A stretch of 64,000 nucleotides of DNA from Halegenticoccus soli (GCF_002844195.1 NZ_PEND01000001.1:744001-808000); one strand, 5' to 3'. Numbered from the stretch's first letter, positions 18,531 to 27,709 are shown. Notes: generated by a model not told the origin, from the sequence alone. Program-made: numbers and translations.

Positions 18531-19745
18531 ATGGGTGGGCGACGCCCGACCGACGCGACGGGGCGCGGCTTCGGCCTCGCCGGCCGGCTCGCGGCGCGCG
18601 AGTCGCAGGGCCTCAGGCGCGACCTCGCGCCGGCAGACCGCGTCGCGGAGCGGGCCCGGCTCGCGCCGGATCCGCGCGGCGACCCGCCGTCGTTCGGCGA
18701 CGAGGAACTCGTCTTCGCGTCGAACAACTACCTCGGTCTCGCGGACGACGAGCGGGTCCGCCGGGCGGCGGTCGCCGCGGTCAGGGAGGTCGGCACCGGT
18801 GCGGGCGCGAGTCGGCTCGTCACCGGCGACACCGCCGTCCACCGCGCGCTGGAGCGCGACCTCGCGGACGCGAAGGGGACCGAGCGCGCGCTCGTGTTCC
18901 CGTCGGGCTACGCGGCGAACGTCGGCACGATCGCCGCGCTCGACCCGGCAGCCGTCTTCTCGGACGAGCTGAACCACGCGAGCATCGTCGACGGCTGTCG
19001 TCTCTCGAACGCGGAGACGGTCGTCTACGACCACGCGGATCCCGACGACCTCGCGCGGCGGCTCGACGCCGATCCGACGGACGGCCCGCGGCTCGTCGTG
19101 ACGGACTCGGTCTTCAGCATGGACGGCGACGTCGCCCCCCTCGGCGCGCTCTGCGACGTCGCCGAGGCGCACGACGCGTGGGTGATGGTCGACGAGGCGC
19201 ACGCGACCGGCCTGTACCGGGACGCCGGCGGCGTCGTCCAGCGAGAGGGACTCGAAGACAGAGTGCAGGTGCAGGTCGGGACGCTCTCGAAGGCGCTCGC
19301 CGGCCAGGGCGGGTTCGTCGCCGGGAGCGAGACGCTGATCGAGCACCTGCTCAACGCCGCCCGCCCGTTCGTCTTCTCGACCGGCCTCGCGCCGCCGGCC
19401 GCGGCGGCGGCCCGCGAGGCGCTCCGGATCGCGCGCGAAGGGGACCGCCGGGAGCGCCTCTGGGAAAACGTCGCGCGGCTCCGGGACGGGTTGACCGACG
19501 CGAGCTACGACGTGTGGGGCGAGACGCAGATCCTCCCCGTCGTCGTCGCGGACCGTCGGCGGGCGATCGCGCTGGCCGAATCGCTCCGCGAGCGGGGCGT
19601 CGTCGCGCCCGCGATCCGCCCGCCAACCGTTCCCGAGGGAACGAGCCGGCTGCGCGTCGCGCCGACGGCGGCCCACGCCGAGGCCGACGTCGACCGCTGT
19701 CTGGAGGCGTTCCGCGAGGCGGGGCGGGAGGTCGGCGTCCGGTGA
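18531..19745 (+). CDS. bioF: 8-amino-7-oxononanoate synthase
   Basis: A 404-residue alpha-oxoamine synthase (PLP, fold type I). Visible motifs: FASNNYLGLADD near 60, VGTGAGASRLVTGDTAVHRALE, the aspartate of VMVDEAHATG, and the PLP-lysine in GTLSKALAGQGG (about residue 250). It condenses pimeloyl-CoA (or -ACP) with alanine to give KAPA, the substrate of the upstream gene product. The start is one base after the bioU stop, and its stop overlaps the bioD GTG start. Related synthases (Kbl, HemA) are possible by sequence alone, but the operon settles it. Confidence 0.92.
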   Translation: MGGRRPTDATGRGFGLAGRLAARESQGLRRDLAPADRVAERARLAPDPRGDPPSFGDEELVFASNNYLGLADDERVRRAAVAAVREVGTGAGASRLVTGDTAVHRALERDLADAKGTERALVFPSGYAANVGTIAALDPAAVFSDELNHASIVDGCRLSNAETVVYDHADPDDLARRLDADPTDGPRLVVTDSVFSMDGDVAPLGALCDVAEAHDAWVMVDEAHATGLYRDAGGVVQREGLEDRVQVQVGTLSKALAGQGGFVAGSETLIEHLLNAARPFVFSTGLAPPAAAAAREALRIAREGDRRERLWENVARLRDGLTDASYDVWGETQILPVVVADRRRAIALAESLRERGVVAPAIRPPTVPEGTSRLRVAPTAAHAEADVDRCLEAFREAGREVGVR

Positions 19746-20416
19746 CCGGGGTTTTCGTCGTCGGGACCGACACGGGCGTCGGAAAGACCGTCGTGACGGC
19801 GGGGCTGACCGCGCGGCTGCGGGACGCCGGCCTGGCGGCGCGGGCGATCAAGCCGGCGCAGACGGGGTACCCGCCCGACGACGACGCGGCGTTCGTCGCC
19901 GACGCCTGCGGAACGCCCGAGGCGGCGACGGCGCTCCGACGGCTGGAACCGCCGCTCGCGCCGCGGGTGGCCGCGGAGCGCGCCGACGACCCGCTCGACT
20001 ACGACGCCCTCCTCGCGGGCTGCCGCCGGGCTCTGGACCGCGCGGAGGTCGGAATCGTCGAGGGGATCGGCGGCGTGCGGGTCCCCCTCGCCGGCGACGC
20101 GGAGGTTATCGACCTCGTCGCCGACCTCGACCTGCCGGCGGTGGTCGTCGCCCGCTCGGGGCTTGGAACGCTGAACCACACCGCGCTGACGGTCGACGCG
20201 CTCGCCCGTCGGGGGGTTCGGGTCCACGCCGTCGTGCTGAACCGGTACCGGGCCGCGACGGTCGCGGAGCGGACGAACGTCGCCGAACTCGAACGCATGA
20301 CGGGGCGGCCGGCGTTCACCGTCCCGCCCTCGGCCGGCGGCGATCCGGCGGCGCTGGCGGCCGACGTTCGCGAGGCGCTTCCCCCGGCGGCGCTTCCGGA
20401 CTCCGTTCGCCCCTAA
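19742..20416 (+). CDS. bioD: Dethiobiotin synthetase
   Basis: A 224-residue P-loop ligase that closes the ureido ring of dethiobiotin from DAPA, CO2 and ATP. It starts with GTG 19742, overlapping the bioF stop by 4 bp; a longer reading in the same frame lies inside bioF and is not used. Walker A is GTDTGVGKTVV at residues 6-16. Other BioD features are AIKPAQTG, the VEGIGGVRVPL segment and ARSGLGTLNHTALT. BioU is reported to release a carbamylated DAPA, which BioD can use directly, so the adjacency makes chemical sense. Last gene of the biotin operon. Confidence 0.92.
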   Translation: MTGVFVVGTDTGVGKTVVTAGLTARLRDAGLAARAIKPAQTGYPPDDDAAFVADACGTPEAATALRRLEPPLAPRVAAERADDPLDYDALLAGCRRALDRAEVGIVEGIGGVRVPLAGDAEVIDLVADLDLPAVVVARSGLGTLNHTALTVDALARRGVRVHAVVLNRYRAATVAERTNVAELERMTGRPAFTVPPSAGGDPAALAADVREALPPAALPDSVRP

Positions 20417-20580
20417 CCGACCGCTCGGCGCGATCCGATCGAGTTCGACCCCGGGTCGGCCCGATAGACGTTCGACTCGCCTCGGTCGCGGCGGTCCGAT
20501 CCGATCGTGTAACCCGATCCGGTCGTGCGATTCTATCGTTCGACGGCGGCGGGCGAACCGGACGCGCGGCGACGCCGGGC

Positions 20581-21540
20581 TCACTCCAACTCGGGGAGCA
20601 CCTGCTCCTCGTAAAAGTCGAAGAAGTCCTCCTGGTTCGGGCCGATCTGGTGGACGTACGCGTAGTCGAACCCCGCGTCGAAGCACTGCCGGATCGTGTC
20701 GACGTGCGTCTGCGGATCGGGGTCGGTGATGATCGTGCCCTCGCGGATATCCTCTTCCGTCACCATCTGCGTCGCCTGCTCGAAGTGCTTCGGCGTCGGC
20801 AGGAGCTGCGCGAGTTCGCCCGGCAGCGCCGAGTTCGGCCAGTGTTCGAGCGCCGTCTGCACGGCCTCCTCCTCGGATTCGGCGTAGCAGACTGACAGCT
20901 GCGTGATGTTCGTCCCGCCCCCGCCGCCGCCCTCCTCGAACTTCTCGACGAGGCTGTCCTGCGGTCCGAGCGTCCAGAGCCCGTCCGCCCACGAGCCGAC
21001 CGCCTTCGCCGTCTTCGGACCGAAGGCGGAGGCGATGATCGGCGGGGTCTCCTCGGGGAGCGTGTAGAGGCGCGCGTTCTCCACGTCGTAGTGCTTCCCG
21101 TGGTGACTCACGTTGTCGCCCTCCCAGAGCTTCCGGATCACCTCGACCGCCTCCTCGAGCATCTCCAGGCGGACGGCGTGTTCGGGCCAGTGCTCGCCGA
21201 CGACGTGCTCGTTCAGGTTCTCGCCCGTCCCGACGCCGAAGTAGAACCGCCGGGGCATCATCGTCGCCGCCGTCGCGGCCGCCTGCGCGTAGATCGCCGG
21301 GTGCATGCGCACGATCGGGGCCGAGACGCCGACGCCGACGTCGACGTCGTCGACCGCCTGCGCGACGCCGCCGAGCGTCCCCCAGACGAACGGCGAATGG
21401 CCCTGCCGGCTGATCCACGGGTGGTAGTGGTCGGAGACGGAGAGGAAGTCGAACCCGACCTCCTCGGCGCGGGCGGCGTACTGGACGAGGTCGTTCGGAC
21501 CGTGCTCCTCGCTCGATAGTGTGTAGCCCAGGTTGGTCAT
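20581..21540 (-). CDS. LLM-class (F420-dependent) oxidoreductase
   Basis: A 319-residue luciferase-like monooxygenase family protein, of the group containing F420-dependent glucose-6-phosphate dehydrogenase. Visible family features: GFDFLSVSDHYHPW near residues 29-42, GTLGGVAQAVDDVDVGVGV, FYFGVGTGENLNEHVVG, and the C-terminal FDYAYVHQIGPNQEDFFDFYEEQVLPEL. Residues SDHYHPW match the cofactor/substrate region of F420 enzymes. Length is normal (about 320). The real substrate is unknown. It converges on bioD with a 164-bp gap in which I see nothing. Confidence 0.88.
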   Translation of the reverse strand: MTNLGYTLSSEEHGPNDLVQYAARAEEVGFDFLSVSDHYHPWISRQGHSPFVWGTLGGVAQAVDDVDVGVGVSAPIVRMHPAIYAQAAATAATMMPRRFYFGVGTGENLNEHVVGEHWPEHAVRLEMLEEAVEVIRKLWEGDNVSHHGKHYDVENARLYTLPEETPPIIASAFGPKTAKAVGSWADGLWTLGPQDSLVEKFEEGGGGGGTNITQLSVCYAESEEEAVQTALEHWPNSALPGELAQLLPTPKHFEQATQMVTEEDIREGTIITDPDPQTHVDTIRQCFDAGFDYAYVHQIGPNQEDFFDFYEEQVLPELE

Positions 21541-21942
21541 GGTTGTCGGTAGGCAGCGGTGGTCGCTGTGCGACCGCGGTTCACTGTTCGGCCATATCCT
21601 CGATAAGGTTACTTGCCGATCGAGCGGAAACGGTTCGGTCGCGGAATCGTTCCGCAGAGCCGGACAGACGGGACGAGCGTTCGTTCCGGCGGGCCGGGCT
21701 AAAAGTCCGAAGCGAAACCGTCCCCGGGCCTGGCTTTCGAAAAGCGGGCGGCCGCTCGCGCGCCGGACGTCGGGCCGTCGGCCGCCGCGACGGACGGATC
21801 GGACGCGCGGCGGTTCGAAATCCGACGATCGACCGCGGAGCCGGCGCGGTTCGGTCGCCTTCGCCGCGTCCGAACCGCGCGCTCGACCCTTGGAATCTTA
21901 GCCGGAACCGACGAAAAGCTGCCCGTCGACGTTTTGCATGCG
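21541..21942. other. Intergenic region without a recognisable gene
   Basis: About 400 bp between the divergent LLM oxidoreductase gene and the Cys-rich protein gene. Open frames exist on both strands, but their translations are Arg/Ser/Pro-rich, the usual signature of off-frame GC-rich DNA. Promoters for both genes must lie here; a short AT-rich stretch around 21895-21901 is the best candidate for the plus strand. Nothing else is supported. Confidence 0.5.
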
Positions 21943-22293
21943 ATGGCGCTCCAACAGATATCCCACCTGACCGACGAGATGGCGAACTGCATCGACAACT
22001 GCTTCGAGGCCGCCCAGGCGTGCGAGTGGTGCGCCGACGAGTGCATCGGCCAGGGCGAAGAGATGGCCCGGTGCGCGCGCCTCTGCCGCGACGTGGCGGA
22101 TCTCACGACGAAGCACGCCCGGTTCATGGCGCGGAACTCGAACTACAGCCCCGTTCTCGCGGAGGCCTGCGCGGGGGCCTGCGAGGAGTGCGCCGACGAG
22201 TGCGAACAGCACGACGACGAGCACTGTCAGGTCTGTGCGGACGTGCTCCGCGACTGCGCGGAGAGCTGCCGCACGATGATGCAGGAGGCGTAG
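21943..22293 (+). CDS. Cys-rich four-helix copper-storage-like protein (Csp3/DUF326 type)
   Basis: A 116-residue cytosolic protein with 15 Cys, many as CxxxC within predicted helices (CEWCADEC, CARLC, CAGACEECADEC, CQVCADVLRDCAESC). There is no signal peptide, as expected for Csp3-type storage proteins that line the inside of a four-helix bundle with Cys and hold many Cu(I) ions. I start at ATG 21943 (MALQQISHLTDEM) rather than an in-frame TTG three codons earlier. Function is inferred from the family pattern; the same fold is found in proteins annotated as four-helix bundle copper-binding protein. It stands alone, 230 bp before an M14 peptidase. Confidence 0.85.
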   Translation: MALQQISHLTDEMANCIDNCFEAAQACEWCADECIGQGEEMARCARLCRDVADLTTKHARFMARNSNYSPVLAEACAGACEECADECEQHDDEHCQVCADVLRDCAESCRTMMQEA

Positions 22294-22523
22294 AGCGATC
22301 GGCGGGGAAGCGGTTCCCGTCCGACGGATGCGATTCGATTCGATCCGACCTCCCCGTTTTCGGCCGAGCGCGCTCGTGCGAATGCCGCTCGAACGCGTCG
22401 CCCGAGGCGACGTTCCGGAGCGGCGATTTGTTTCGGTCTAGTGAAAAGTGTTAGTACCGACGGCGGCCTGAGGGCAGGTGCGCCGAAGAACACGCGATCG
22501 GAGTTTTAACAGCACATCGACAC

Positions 22524-23855
22524 ATGGACCGAAGACAGTTCCTTCGGACGGTCGGCGGCGCGGCGGCGACCGCGGCGGCCGTTCCGAGCTTTTCGACCCC
22601 GATTCGGGCGGCCGAGTCGGAGGGCGTCCCCGACACGAGCGCGTACCTCACGAACGACCAGCTGACGCGGCGACTCGAACTGCTCGACCGCGAGAGCGAC
22701 CTCGTCTCCCGCCGGCGGAGCGGCCGCTCCGCCGGGCGGGGCGACCCCATCTGGGAGGTGACGGTCGGCGAGGGCGCGACGAGCGTCCACCTCGTCACGC
22801 AGATCCACGGCGACGAGCCGGCGGGGACCGAGGCCGCACTGATTGTGCTCCGACAGCTCACCGCCGACCCGGACGAGTTCGCGGACGTGCTCGACAACGT
22901 CACGCTGACCGTCGTGCCGCGGGCGAACCCCGACGGGGCGATGTTCGCCCGGGACGCGGACGGCGACCGGGATCCCGAGCGGCTCACGCGCCGGGAGAAC
23001 ACCCAGCCGTGGCGACCGGGCGACTCGCGCCACAGGCCGGATTACTACGACGATCCGGCGGGCGCGCCGGGCGGCTACGATCTGAACCGCGACTTCAACG
23101 TCCGAACCGAGTTCGACGCGACGCCCGGCGCGGCCGACGATCCCGACTGGTGGTCGCAGACGGAAGACGACGGCGAGACGGTCTGGCAACTCGACGTGCC
23201 GCACGGCGGGCACACCCTTCCCGCGAGCGGACTGCGGCTGACGCCGGAGACCGAGGCGATCACGCGGTCGTTCCTGCGGGCCGATCCGGACTTCGCCATC
23301 ACGCACCACCACCAGGCCACCGCCGCGGATCCGACCGCGGGGAGAGACAGGCCTTCGATCATGAGCGTCATGGCCCCGTTCGGCCCGGCCTACGCCGAGC
23401 GGGCGGTCGAGTACGATCCGGAAGCGCCGGTCGCCGAGTACGTCAATCCCTTCCTGAACCGGGCGACGAGCGACCGGTCGCTCCGGTTCAGCGCGCTCGT
23501 CGCGCGGCGGCTGTCGGCGGTCGGCCCGTGGGACGTGTTCGACACCGTGACCCGGTACGGCTACGTGTCGCTGTGGGGGTCGTACCTGGACACGCTCTGT
23601 CCGAAGACGGACGCCGCCGGGATGCTGTACGAGGTCGCCGGGCAGTCCGACGAGGTCGGATCGCAGGCGTACGGGCTGAAGGTCGAGGCGTCCCGGATCG
23701 GGTTTCTGGAGTCGCTCCGGGCGATCGCCGCCGATCCGAAGGTACGCGGGATCGACGAGTCCGCGTACTTCGACATCCCGCTGCGGGGCGAGGAGATCGG
23801 GGCCGGGACGGGAGGGATGGAGCGCGGGACGGGCGGAGCGCGAGACAGGCCCTGA
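22524..23855 (+). CDS. Tat-exported M14 family zinc carboxypeptidase
   Basis: A 443-residue protein with Tat signal MDRRQFLRTVGG and a cleavage-like site IRAAES near 29; no lipobox Cys, so probably released or retained by other means. The M14 zinc motif H-x-x-E is HGDE (His95, Glu98), followed by PRANPDGAMFARD and the substrate-arginine-type motif GYDLNRDFN. A His-rich ITHHHQAT supplies the third zinc ligand region, and a late Glu sits in VAGQSDEVGS. It would trim peptides outside the cell. C-terminal 20 residues are Gly/Arg-rich. Specificity is not evident. Confidence 0.88.
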   Translation: MDRRQFLRTVGGAAATAAAVPSFSTPIRAAESEGVPDTSAYLTNDQLTRRLELLDRESDLVSRRRSGRSAGRGDPIWEVTVGEGATSVHLVTQIHGDEPAGTEAALIVLRQLTADPDEFADVLDNVTLTVVPRANPDGAMFARDADGDRDPERLTRRENTQPWRPGDSRHRPDYYDDPAGAPGGYDLNRDFNVRTEFDATPGAADDPDWWSQTEDDGETVWQLDVPHGGHTLPASGLRLTPETEAITRSFLRADPDFAITHHHQATAADPTAGRDRPSIMSVMAPFGPAYAERAVEYDPEAPVAEYVNPFLNRATSDRSLRFSALVARRLSAVGPWDVFDTVTRYGYVSLWGSYLDTLCPKTDAAGMLYEVAGQSDEVGSQAYGLKVEASRIGFLESLRAIAADPKVRGIDESAYFDIPLRGEEIGAGTGGMERGTGGARDRP

Positions 23856-23877
23856 GGTACCGCCGCTATCGCGGCGG

Positions 23878-25389
23878 TCAGAAGAAGTCGTTGAGGCCGG
23901 ACTGGCCGTCGTCTCCGTCGTCGCCGCCGTTCGCCTCGGCGGGCTCGTCGCCCTCGCCCGTCTCGCCGGTCTCGCTCCGCCCGTCGTCGACCGCGGTTCC
24001 GTCGGCGGTACCGGGGTCGCCCGTTTCCGCAGACTCGTCCGGCTCTCCCTCGTCGCCGGCGCTCGCCGCGCCCGCGAACGCGCCGCCCGAGTGCTCCTCC
24101 ATCGCCCGCTCGCGGAGTTCGGTCGCCTCCTCGACGATCGACTGCACCTTCTTCGTCGACTCGCCGCTGCCCGTGACGTAGGACACCTCGGCGGCGTCCA
24201 TCTCGTAGGCGGCGGCCATCGCCACGGTCAGTTCGCGGTTCTTGCAGTGGTGCGTCATGGCCGCGAGGTACGGCAGCACCTCCCGGCGGGCGATGGCGAC
24301 GCTCACTCCCGCGGACTCGCCGACCTTTCGGGCGATCTCGTCGCCGGTCTTGTCGGACTTCGGCCAGAACTGCGGACGGCCGAAGCGCGTCCACCCGCCC
24401 TTCGTGCCGTCGCGGGCGGCCGCGACGCCGGCGGCGAGGTTGTCGCCCGCGTAACGCCAGTAGCGGTAGTTCTGCGTCGCCCGCACGCGGCCGAGCCAGC
24501 GGTCGGCGTTCGAGAGGAACTCGTAGGCGCGTGCGAGTTCCTCCCCCTCGTACACCTTCGGCGCGTTCTCCTCGACCCACTTCGTCAGGTCGTCGGGCGT
24601 CTCGTCCACGGCGTACGAGGAGCGCAGCGCCTCCCGGGGGTGCTGTTCTTTGAGAACCGCGTCGAGAAACTGGAAGATCCCCATGGTCCGGTCCCGGCTG
24701 CCCGTGACGACGTCCTCGACGGTCAGGCGGTCCTTCCCCTCCGCTGCGGCCTGGAGGTCGTTGACCGCGCCGCGGAGGTCGCCGCTGTTCTCGTCGGCGA
24801 TGCGCTGGAGCGCGTCGGCGTCGTACTCCATCCCCTCCCGCCGGCAGATGTCGCGCAGCACGGGGACGATGGAGCGGGCGGAGACGTCCCGGAACTCGAT
24901 GTCCTCGCAGGCGTTCCGCAGCCCGCGGCTCATCTCGTAGAACTCGTTGGCGATGAGCACCATCGGCTGGCCCGCCTCCTTCACCAGTCGCGTGATCGCG
25001 CTCGTCCCGCCGCGGTCGTAGTTGCCGTGGATGTTGTCCGCCTCGTCGAGGATGATGAGCTGTCGGCCGCCGCCGGCCTCGCCCGGTGCGCCGTCGGAGC
25101 CGACGCTCCCGCCGAGCGTGGCGTTCTTCGCCGCCCGCCCGGCGAACCGCTCGATGACGCTCGCCGTCCGCTGGTCCGAGGCGTTGAGCTCGACGGTCTC
25201 CCAGCCCATGTCGTTCGCGAGCGCGTGGGCCGCGGAGGTCTTGCCGATCCCGGGGCTCCCGTGGACGATCACGGCCTCCCGGTGGTCGTCCCACGACTCG
25301 GCCCACTCCCTGAGCCGGTCGCGGGCCTTGTCGTTGCCGCGGATCGCGGAGAGGGTTCGAGGGCGGTACTTCTCCGTCCAGTCGGTCAT
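23878..25389 (-). CDS. rfcL: Replication factor C large subunit
   Basis: A 503-residue AAA+ clamp-loader subunit. Walker A is GSPGIGKTS (residues 44-52), Walker B/DEAD is LIILDEADN (112-120). The middle and C-terminal domains carry LGRVRATQNYRYWRYAGDNLAAG. An acidic low-complexity tail (about 425-495) ends in QSGLNDFF, a canonical PIP box for binding the PCNA clamp. RfcL works with RfcS to load PCNA at primer-template junctions. The length is normal for haloarchaeal RfcL without an intein. It converges on the M14 gene with a 22-bp gap. Confidence 0.96.
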   Translation of the reverse strand: MTDWTEKYRPRTLSAIRGNDKARDRLREWAESWDDHREAVIVHGSPGIGKTSAAHALANDMGWETVELNASDQRTASVIERFAGRAAKNATLGGSVGSDGAPGEAGGGRQLIILDEADNIHGNYDRGGTSAITRLVKEAGQPMVLIANEFYEMSRGLRNACEDIEFRDVSARSIVPVLRDICRREGMEYDADALQRIADENSGDLRGAVNDLQAAAEGKDRLTVEDVVTGSRDRTMGIFQFLDAVLKEQHPREALRSSYAVDETPDDLTKWVEENAPKVYEGEELARAYEFLSNADRWLGRVRATQNYRYWRYAGDNLAAGVAAARDGTKGGWTRFGRPQFWPKSDKTGDEIARKVGESAGVSVAIARREVLPYLAAMTHHCKNRELTVAMAAAYEMDAAEVSYVTGSGESTKKVQSIVEEATELRERAMEEHSGGAFAGAASAGDEGEPDESAETGDPGTADGTAVDDGRSETGETGEGDEPAEANGGDDGDDGQSGLNDFF

Positions 25390-25444
25390 TACCGGAGCAA
25401 GGCGCGTAGCGCGTTTAGTGGTTGCGGAGCGTCGCTCCTCGCTC

Positions 25445-26092
25445 TCACGCGACGCGCGTCGCCACCATCTGCGAATCGAACTGCGTGAACTGGTCGATGG
25501 TTGCCCCCTGGAGCCGTATCGCGGTCTCGCTCTCGGTGGCCGCCCCGACCAGTTGCGTCCCCTCGCCCATCGCCTTCGGGAGCGTGTTCACGCCGAGCTG
25601 CGGTCGCCCGGGAATCAACGGCGTTTCGACGTTGATGAGGTTGGCGGCGATGGCCTCCTGATTGTGCGGGTCGGTGAGCGTTCCGGCGAACGCGCCGTTT
25701 TCCCGCGGCTGTATCTCCCAGAACTGGAAGACGCTTCCCCCTACCACAACCGCCGAGTGAACTTCGAGGTGGCCCGGTTGCCCGGTTTCGTTCGGGTCGG
25801 CGGGGCCGATGAAGAGACCGAACGGGTTCGTCTCGGTCAGCCCACCCCGTTTCGGCGGTCCGAACACGACGACGACGTTCCGCTGGTACGCGTGTTCCGT
25901 AACCGAAATGCCGTCTCCCGCGAAGATAACCGTGTTCGCCACCCCGCGGTAGACGGCCTCCCCACTCTGCGCGACGCTCGGTGACGTCCCAACGCGTAAT
26001 CCGGCGACGCTCGCGGCCGCCGCCCCGGCGATCTTCAAGCACCCTCTCCGGGAGACGCCGGCTTCCGGCGAATCCGTCACACTGTAGTTCAT
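25445..26092 (-). CDS. Tat-exported protein of unknown function
   Basis: A 215-residue protein not recognised. A Tat signal (SRRGCLKIAGAAAASVAGLRVG, about 14-35, then SVAQSGEA) suggests export and cleavage near VAQ. The body is mostly beta-like: VANTVIFAGDGISVTEHAYQRNVVVVFGPP, then two short conserved-looking stretches (PGHLEVHSAVVVGGSVFQFWEI; FDSQMVATRVA). There are no Cys residues in the mature part and no catalytic motif. It lies 55 bp upstream of rfcL on the same strand but is probably independent. An AT-rich stretch at about 26130-26160 may hold its promoter. Confidence 0.75.
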   Translation of the reverse strand: MNYSVTDSPEAGVSRRGCLKIAGAAAASVAGLRVGTSPSVAQSGEAVYRGVANTVIFAGDGISVTEHAYQRNVVVVFGPPKRGGLTETNPFGLFIGPADPNETGQPGHLEVHSAVVVGGSVFQFWEIQPRENGAFAGTLTDPHNQEAIAANLINVETPLIPGRPQLGVNTLPKAMGEGTQLVGAATESETAIRLQGATIDQFTQFDSQMVATRVA

Positions 26093-26230
26093 TGCTGCGT
26101 TTGCCCTCCCGAGTGGAGTCCCATCCGGAAAAGTAATTCGTTTTACATTACGATAAAGACAGTTCGTGGACGTTCGGAATCTCTCTCCGTCGCTAGCGTC
26201 TTCGGCTTCGTAGGATCGGACTCACGGGGA

Positions 26231-26644
26231 TCAGAACGTCAGGTGCGAGGACGATCCCGGCGTTCGGTCGTCGTCGATCCCGCCCTCGTGCAGCAACTCG
26301 CAGTTCGGATCGGTCAGGTAGACGACGCCGTCCTCGACGGTCACGTCGACGGCGACGAGCGTCGATCCGGCGGCCTTCCCGTTGTCGCAGTACCCCGTGC
26401 GGGCGTCGAACATCGACCCGTGCTTCGGACAGACGATCTCCCCGCTCCGCACCGCCGCGCCGCGCCCCCTGTCGAGCCGCTGGTCGGTCTCGTGCTGGCA
26501 GAAGTTCTTCCACCCGGCGACGCCGTCGGAAGCCCTGACGACGATCACCTCCTCCTTCGAGCCGTCCGGCTCGCGAACCGTGAAGAGCAGCGAACCGTTT
26601 TCGGGGACGTCCTTGACCGCGGCGAGCCGCGTCGCGTCTTCCAT
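26231..26644 (-). CDS. Rieske [2Fe-2S] domain protein
   Basis: A 137-residue soluble Rieske-type ferredoxin. Ligands are C-x-H at Cys49/His51 (NFCQHET) and C-x2-H at Cys72/His75 (VCPKHGSMFD), with the usual 15-20-residue spacing plus the third-loop GYCDNGKA region. The start MEDATRLAAVKDVPENG is chosen because the open frame upstream is Arg/Pro-rich and unlike a protein. Proteins of this size serve as small electron carriers or as ferredoxin components of oxygenases or nitrite reductases; no partner is adjacent, so the role is open. Confidence 0.88.
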   Translation of the reverse strand: MEDATRLAAVKDVPENGSLLFTVREPDGSKEEVIVVRASDGVAGWKNFCQHETDQRLDRGRGAAVRSGEIVCPKHGSMFDARTGYCDNGKAAGSTLVAVDVTVEDGVVYLTDPNCELLHEGGIDDDRTPGSSSHLTF

Positions 26645-26790
26645 GGTCCCGATTGGCTTCCGGACAGTATCAATCTTCGACCGGTTCGCGGCCGGCGGCG
26701 TCCGCGATCGAATTCGACCCGCACCGCCGTCCCCGTGACGCGGTCGCACGCCCGGGATAGCCTTTTTCACTCGCCCCGAGAGCTACGGCT

Positions 26791-27108
26791 ATGTTCCCCG
26801 AGACGATCGAAACCGACCGCCTCCGGTTGCGGCGGTTGAGTCGGGAGACGGTCGATCCCCTCGACGCGTACGCACACGACGGAAAGAGCGATACGATCGA
26901 GGAGGAGACGCGGTACCTGTCGTGGAGTCCCCACGGGACGCCGAAGGAGACGCGGGACGCGCTCCGGCGGTTCGAGGAGCGGTGGGACGACGCCGAGGAC
27001 GCGGTGTACGCGATCGTCCCGCGCGACTGCCACCGCTACACCGCCTCGCGAGCGGAGTGGCGCGAGGCGATCGGCGACGAGCGCGAGGCGAGGTTCGTCG
27101 ATGAGTGA
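26791..27108 (+). CDS. Internally deleted GNAT acetyltransferase paralogue
   Basis: A 105-residue protein related to the next gene. Residues 1-77 (IETDRLRLRRLSRE, TRYLSWSPHGTPKETRD) match the N-terminal part of the neighbour. Then residues 79-92 (DCHRYTASRAEWRE) match its extreme C-terminus (VDRYTVTREQWRE), so about 100 residues are missing in frame, including the acetyl-CoA pyrophosphate-binding loop. Acetyltransferase activity is therefore unlikely. It overlaps the next start by 8 bp. It may be a decaying tandem duplicate or a retained small protein; coding bias is still intact. Confidence 0.6.
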   Translation: MFPETIETDRLRLRRLSRETVDPLDAYAHDGKSDTIEEETRYLSWSPHGTPKETRDALRRFEERWDDAEDAVYAIVPRDCHRYTASRAEWREAIGDEREARFVDE

Positions 27109-27709
27109 CGACGGCCTCTTCCCCGAGCGGATCGAGACGGAGCGCCTGCGGCTCGAACGGCTCTGCCGCGAGAACCTGCCGCCGCTGGAGCTGTACGAGC
27201 ACGCGAACGCCGACGCGCCGTCGATCGACGAGGTCACGCGGTACGTCACGTGGGACCCCCACCGGACGCCGAAGGAGTCGCGGGACTTCCTCGTCCGGAT
27301 GGAGGAGGCGTGGGACGACGGCGAGGCCGCCGCCTACGTCATCCGGTCGAAGGAGGACGACGCGGCGGGCGAGTTCGTCGGGACCGGCGGCCTCACCCTC
27401 GACTGGGACCGACGGAGCGCCGAACTCGGCGTGTGGCTCCGGAAGGAGTTCTGGGGTCGCGGGTACTCCGGCGAGCGCGCCGGCGCGCTGATGGAAGTCG
27501 CCTTCGACCGGCTCGACCTCGAACTGGTCGCCGTCTCTCACCACGTCGAGAATCGGAAGTCGCGGCGGGCGATCGAACGATACGTCGAGGCGCACGGCGG
27601 GCGGCTCGACGGCACGTTTCGGAACTTCCTCGCCTTCGCCGACGGCGAGGTCGCCGACGTCGACCGCTACACAGTCACGCGGGAGCAGTGGCGCGAGAAG
27701 ACGCGGTGA
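27101..27709 (+). CDS. GNAT family N-acetyltransferase (RimJ/RimL-like)
   Basis: A 202-residue acetyltransferase. Features of RimJ-type GNAT proteins: N-terminal IETERLRLERL, the central GTGGLTLDWDRRSAELGVWL, the acetyl-CoA loop FWGRGYSGERAGALMEVAF (about 118-136) and the late HHVENRKSRRAIER helix. Substrate is unknown; relatives acetylate ribosomal protein N-termini, antibiotics or small amines. It begins inside the end of a shortened paralogue and is probably co-transcribed with it. Confidence 0.88.
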   Translation: MSDDGLFPERIETERLRLERLCRENLPPLELYEHANADAPSIDEVTRYVTWDPHRTPKESRDFLVRMEEAWDDGEAAAYVIRSKEDDAAGEFVGTGGLTLDWDRRSAELGVWLRKEFWGRGYSGERAGALMEVAFDRLDLELVAVSHHVENRKSRRAIERYVEAHGGRLDGTFRNFLAFADGEVADVDRYTVTREQWREKTR

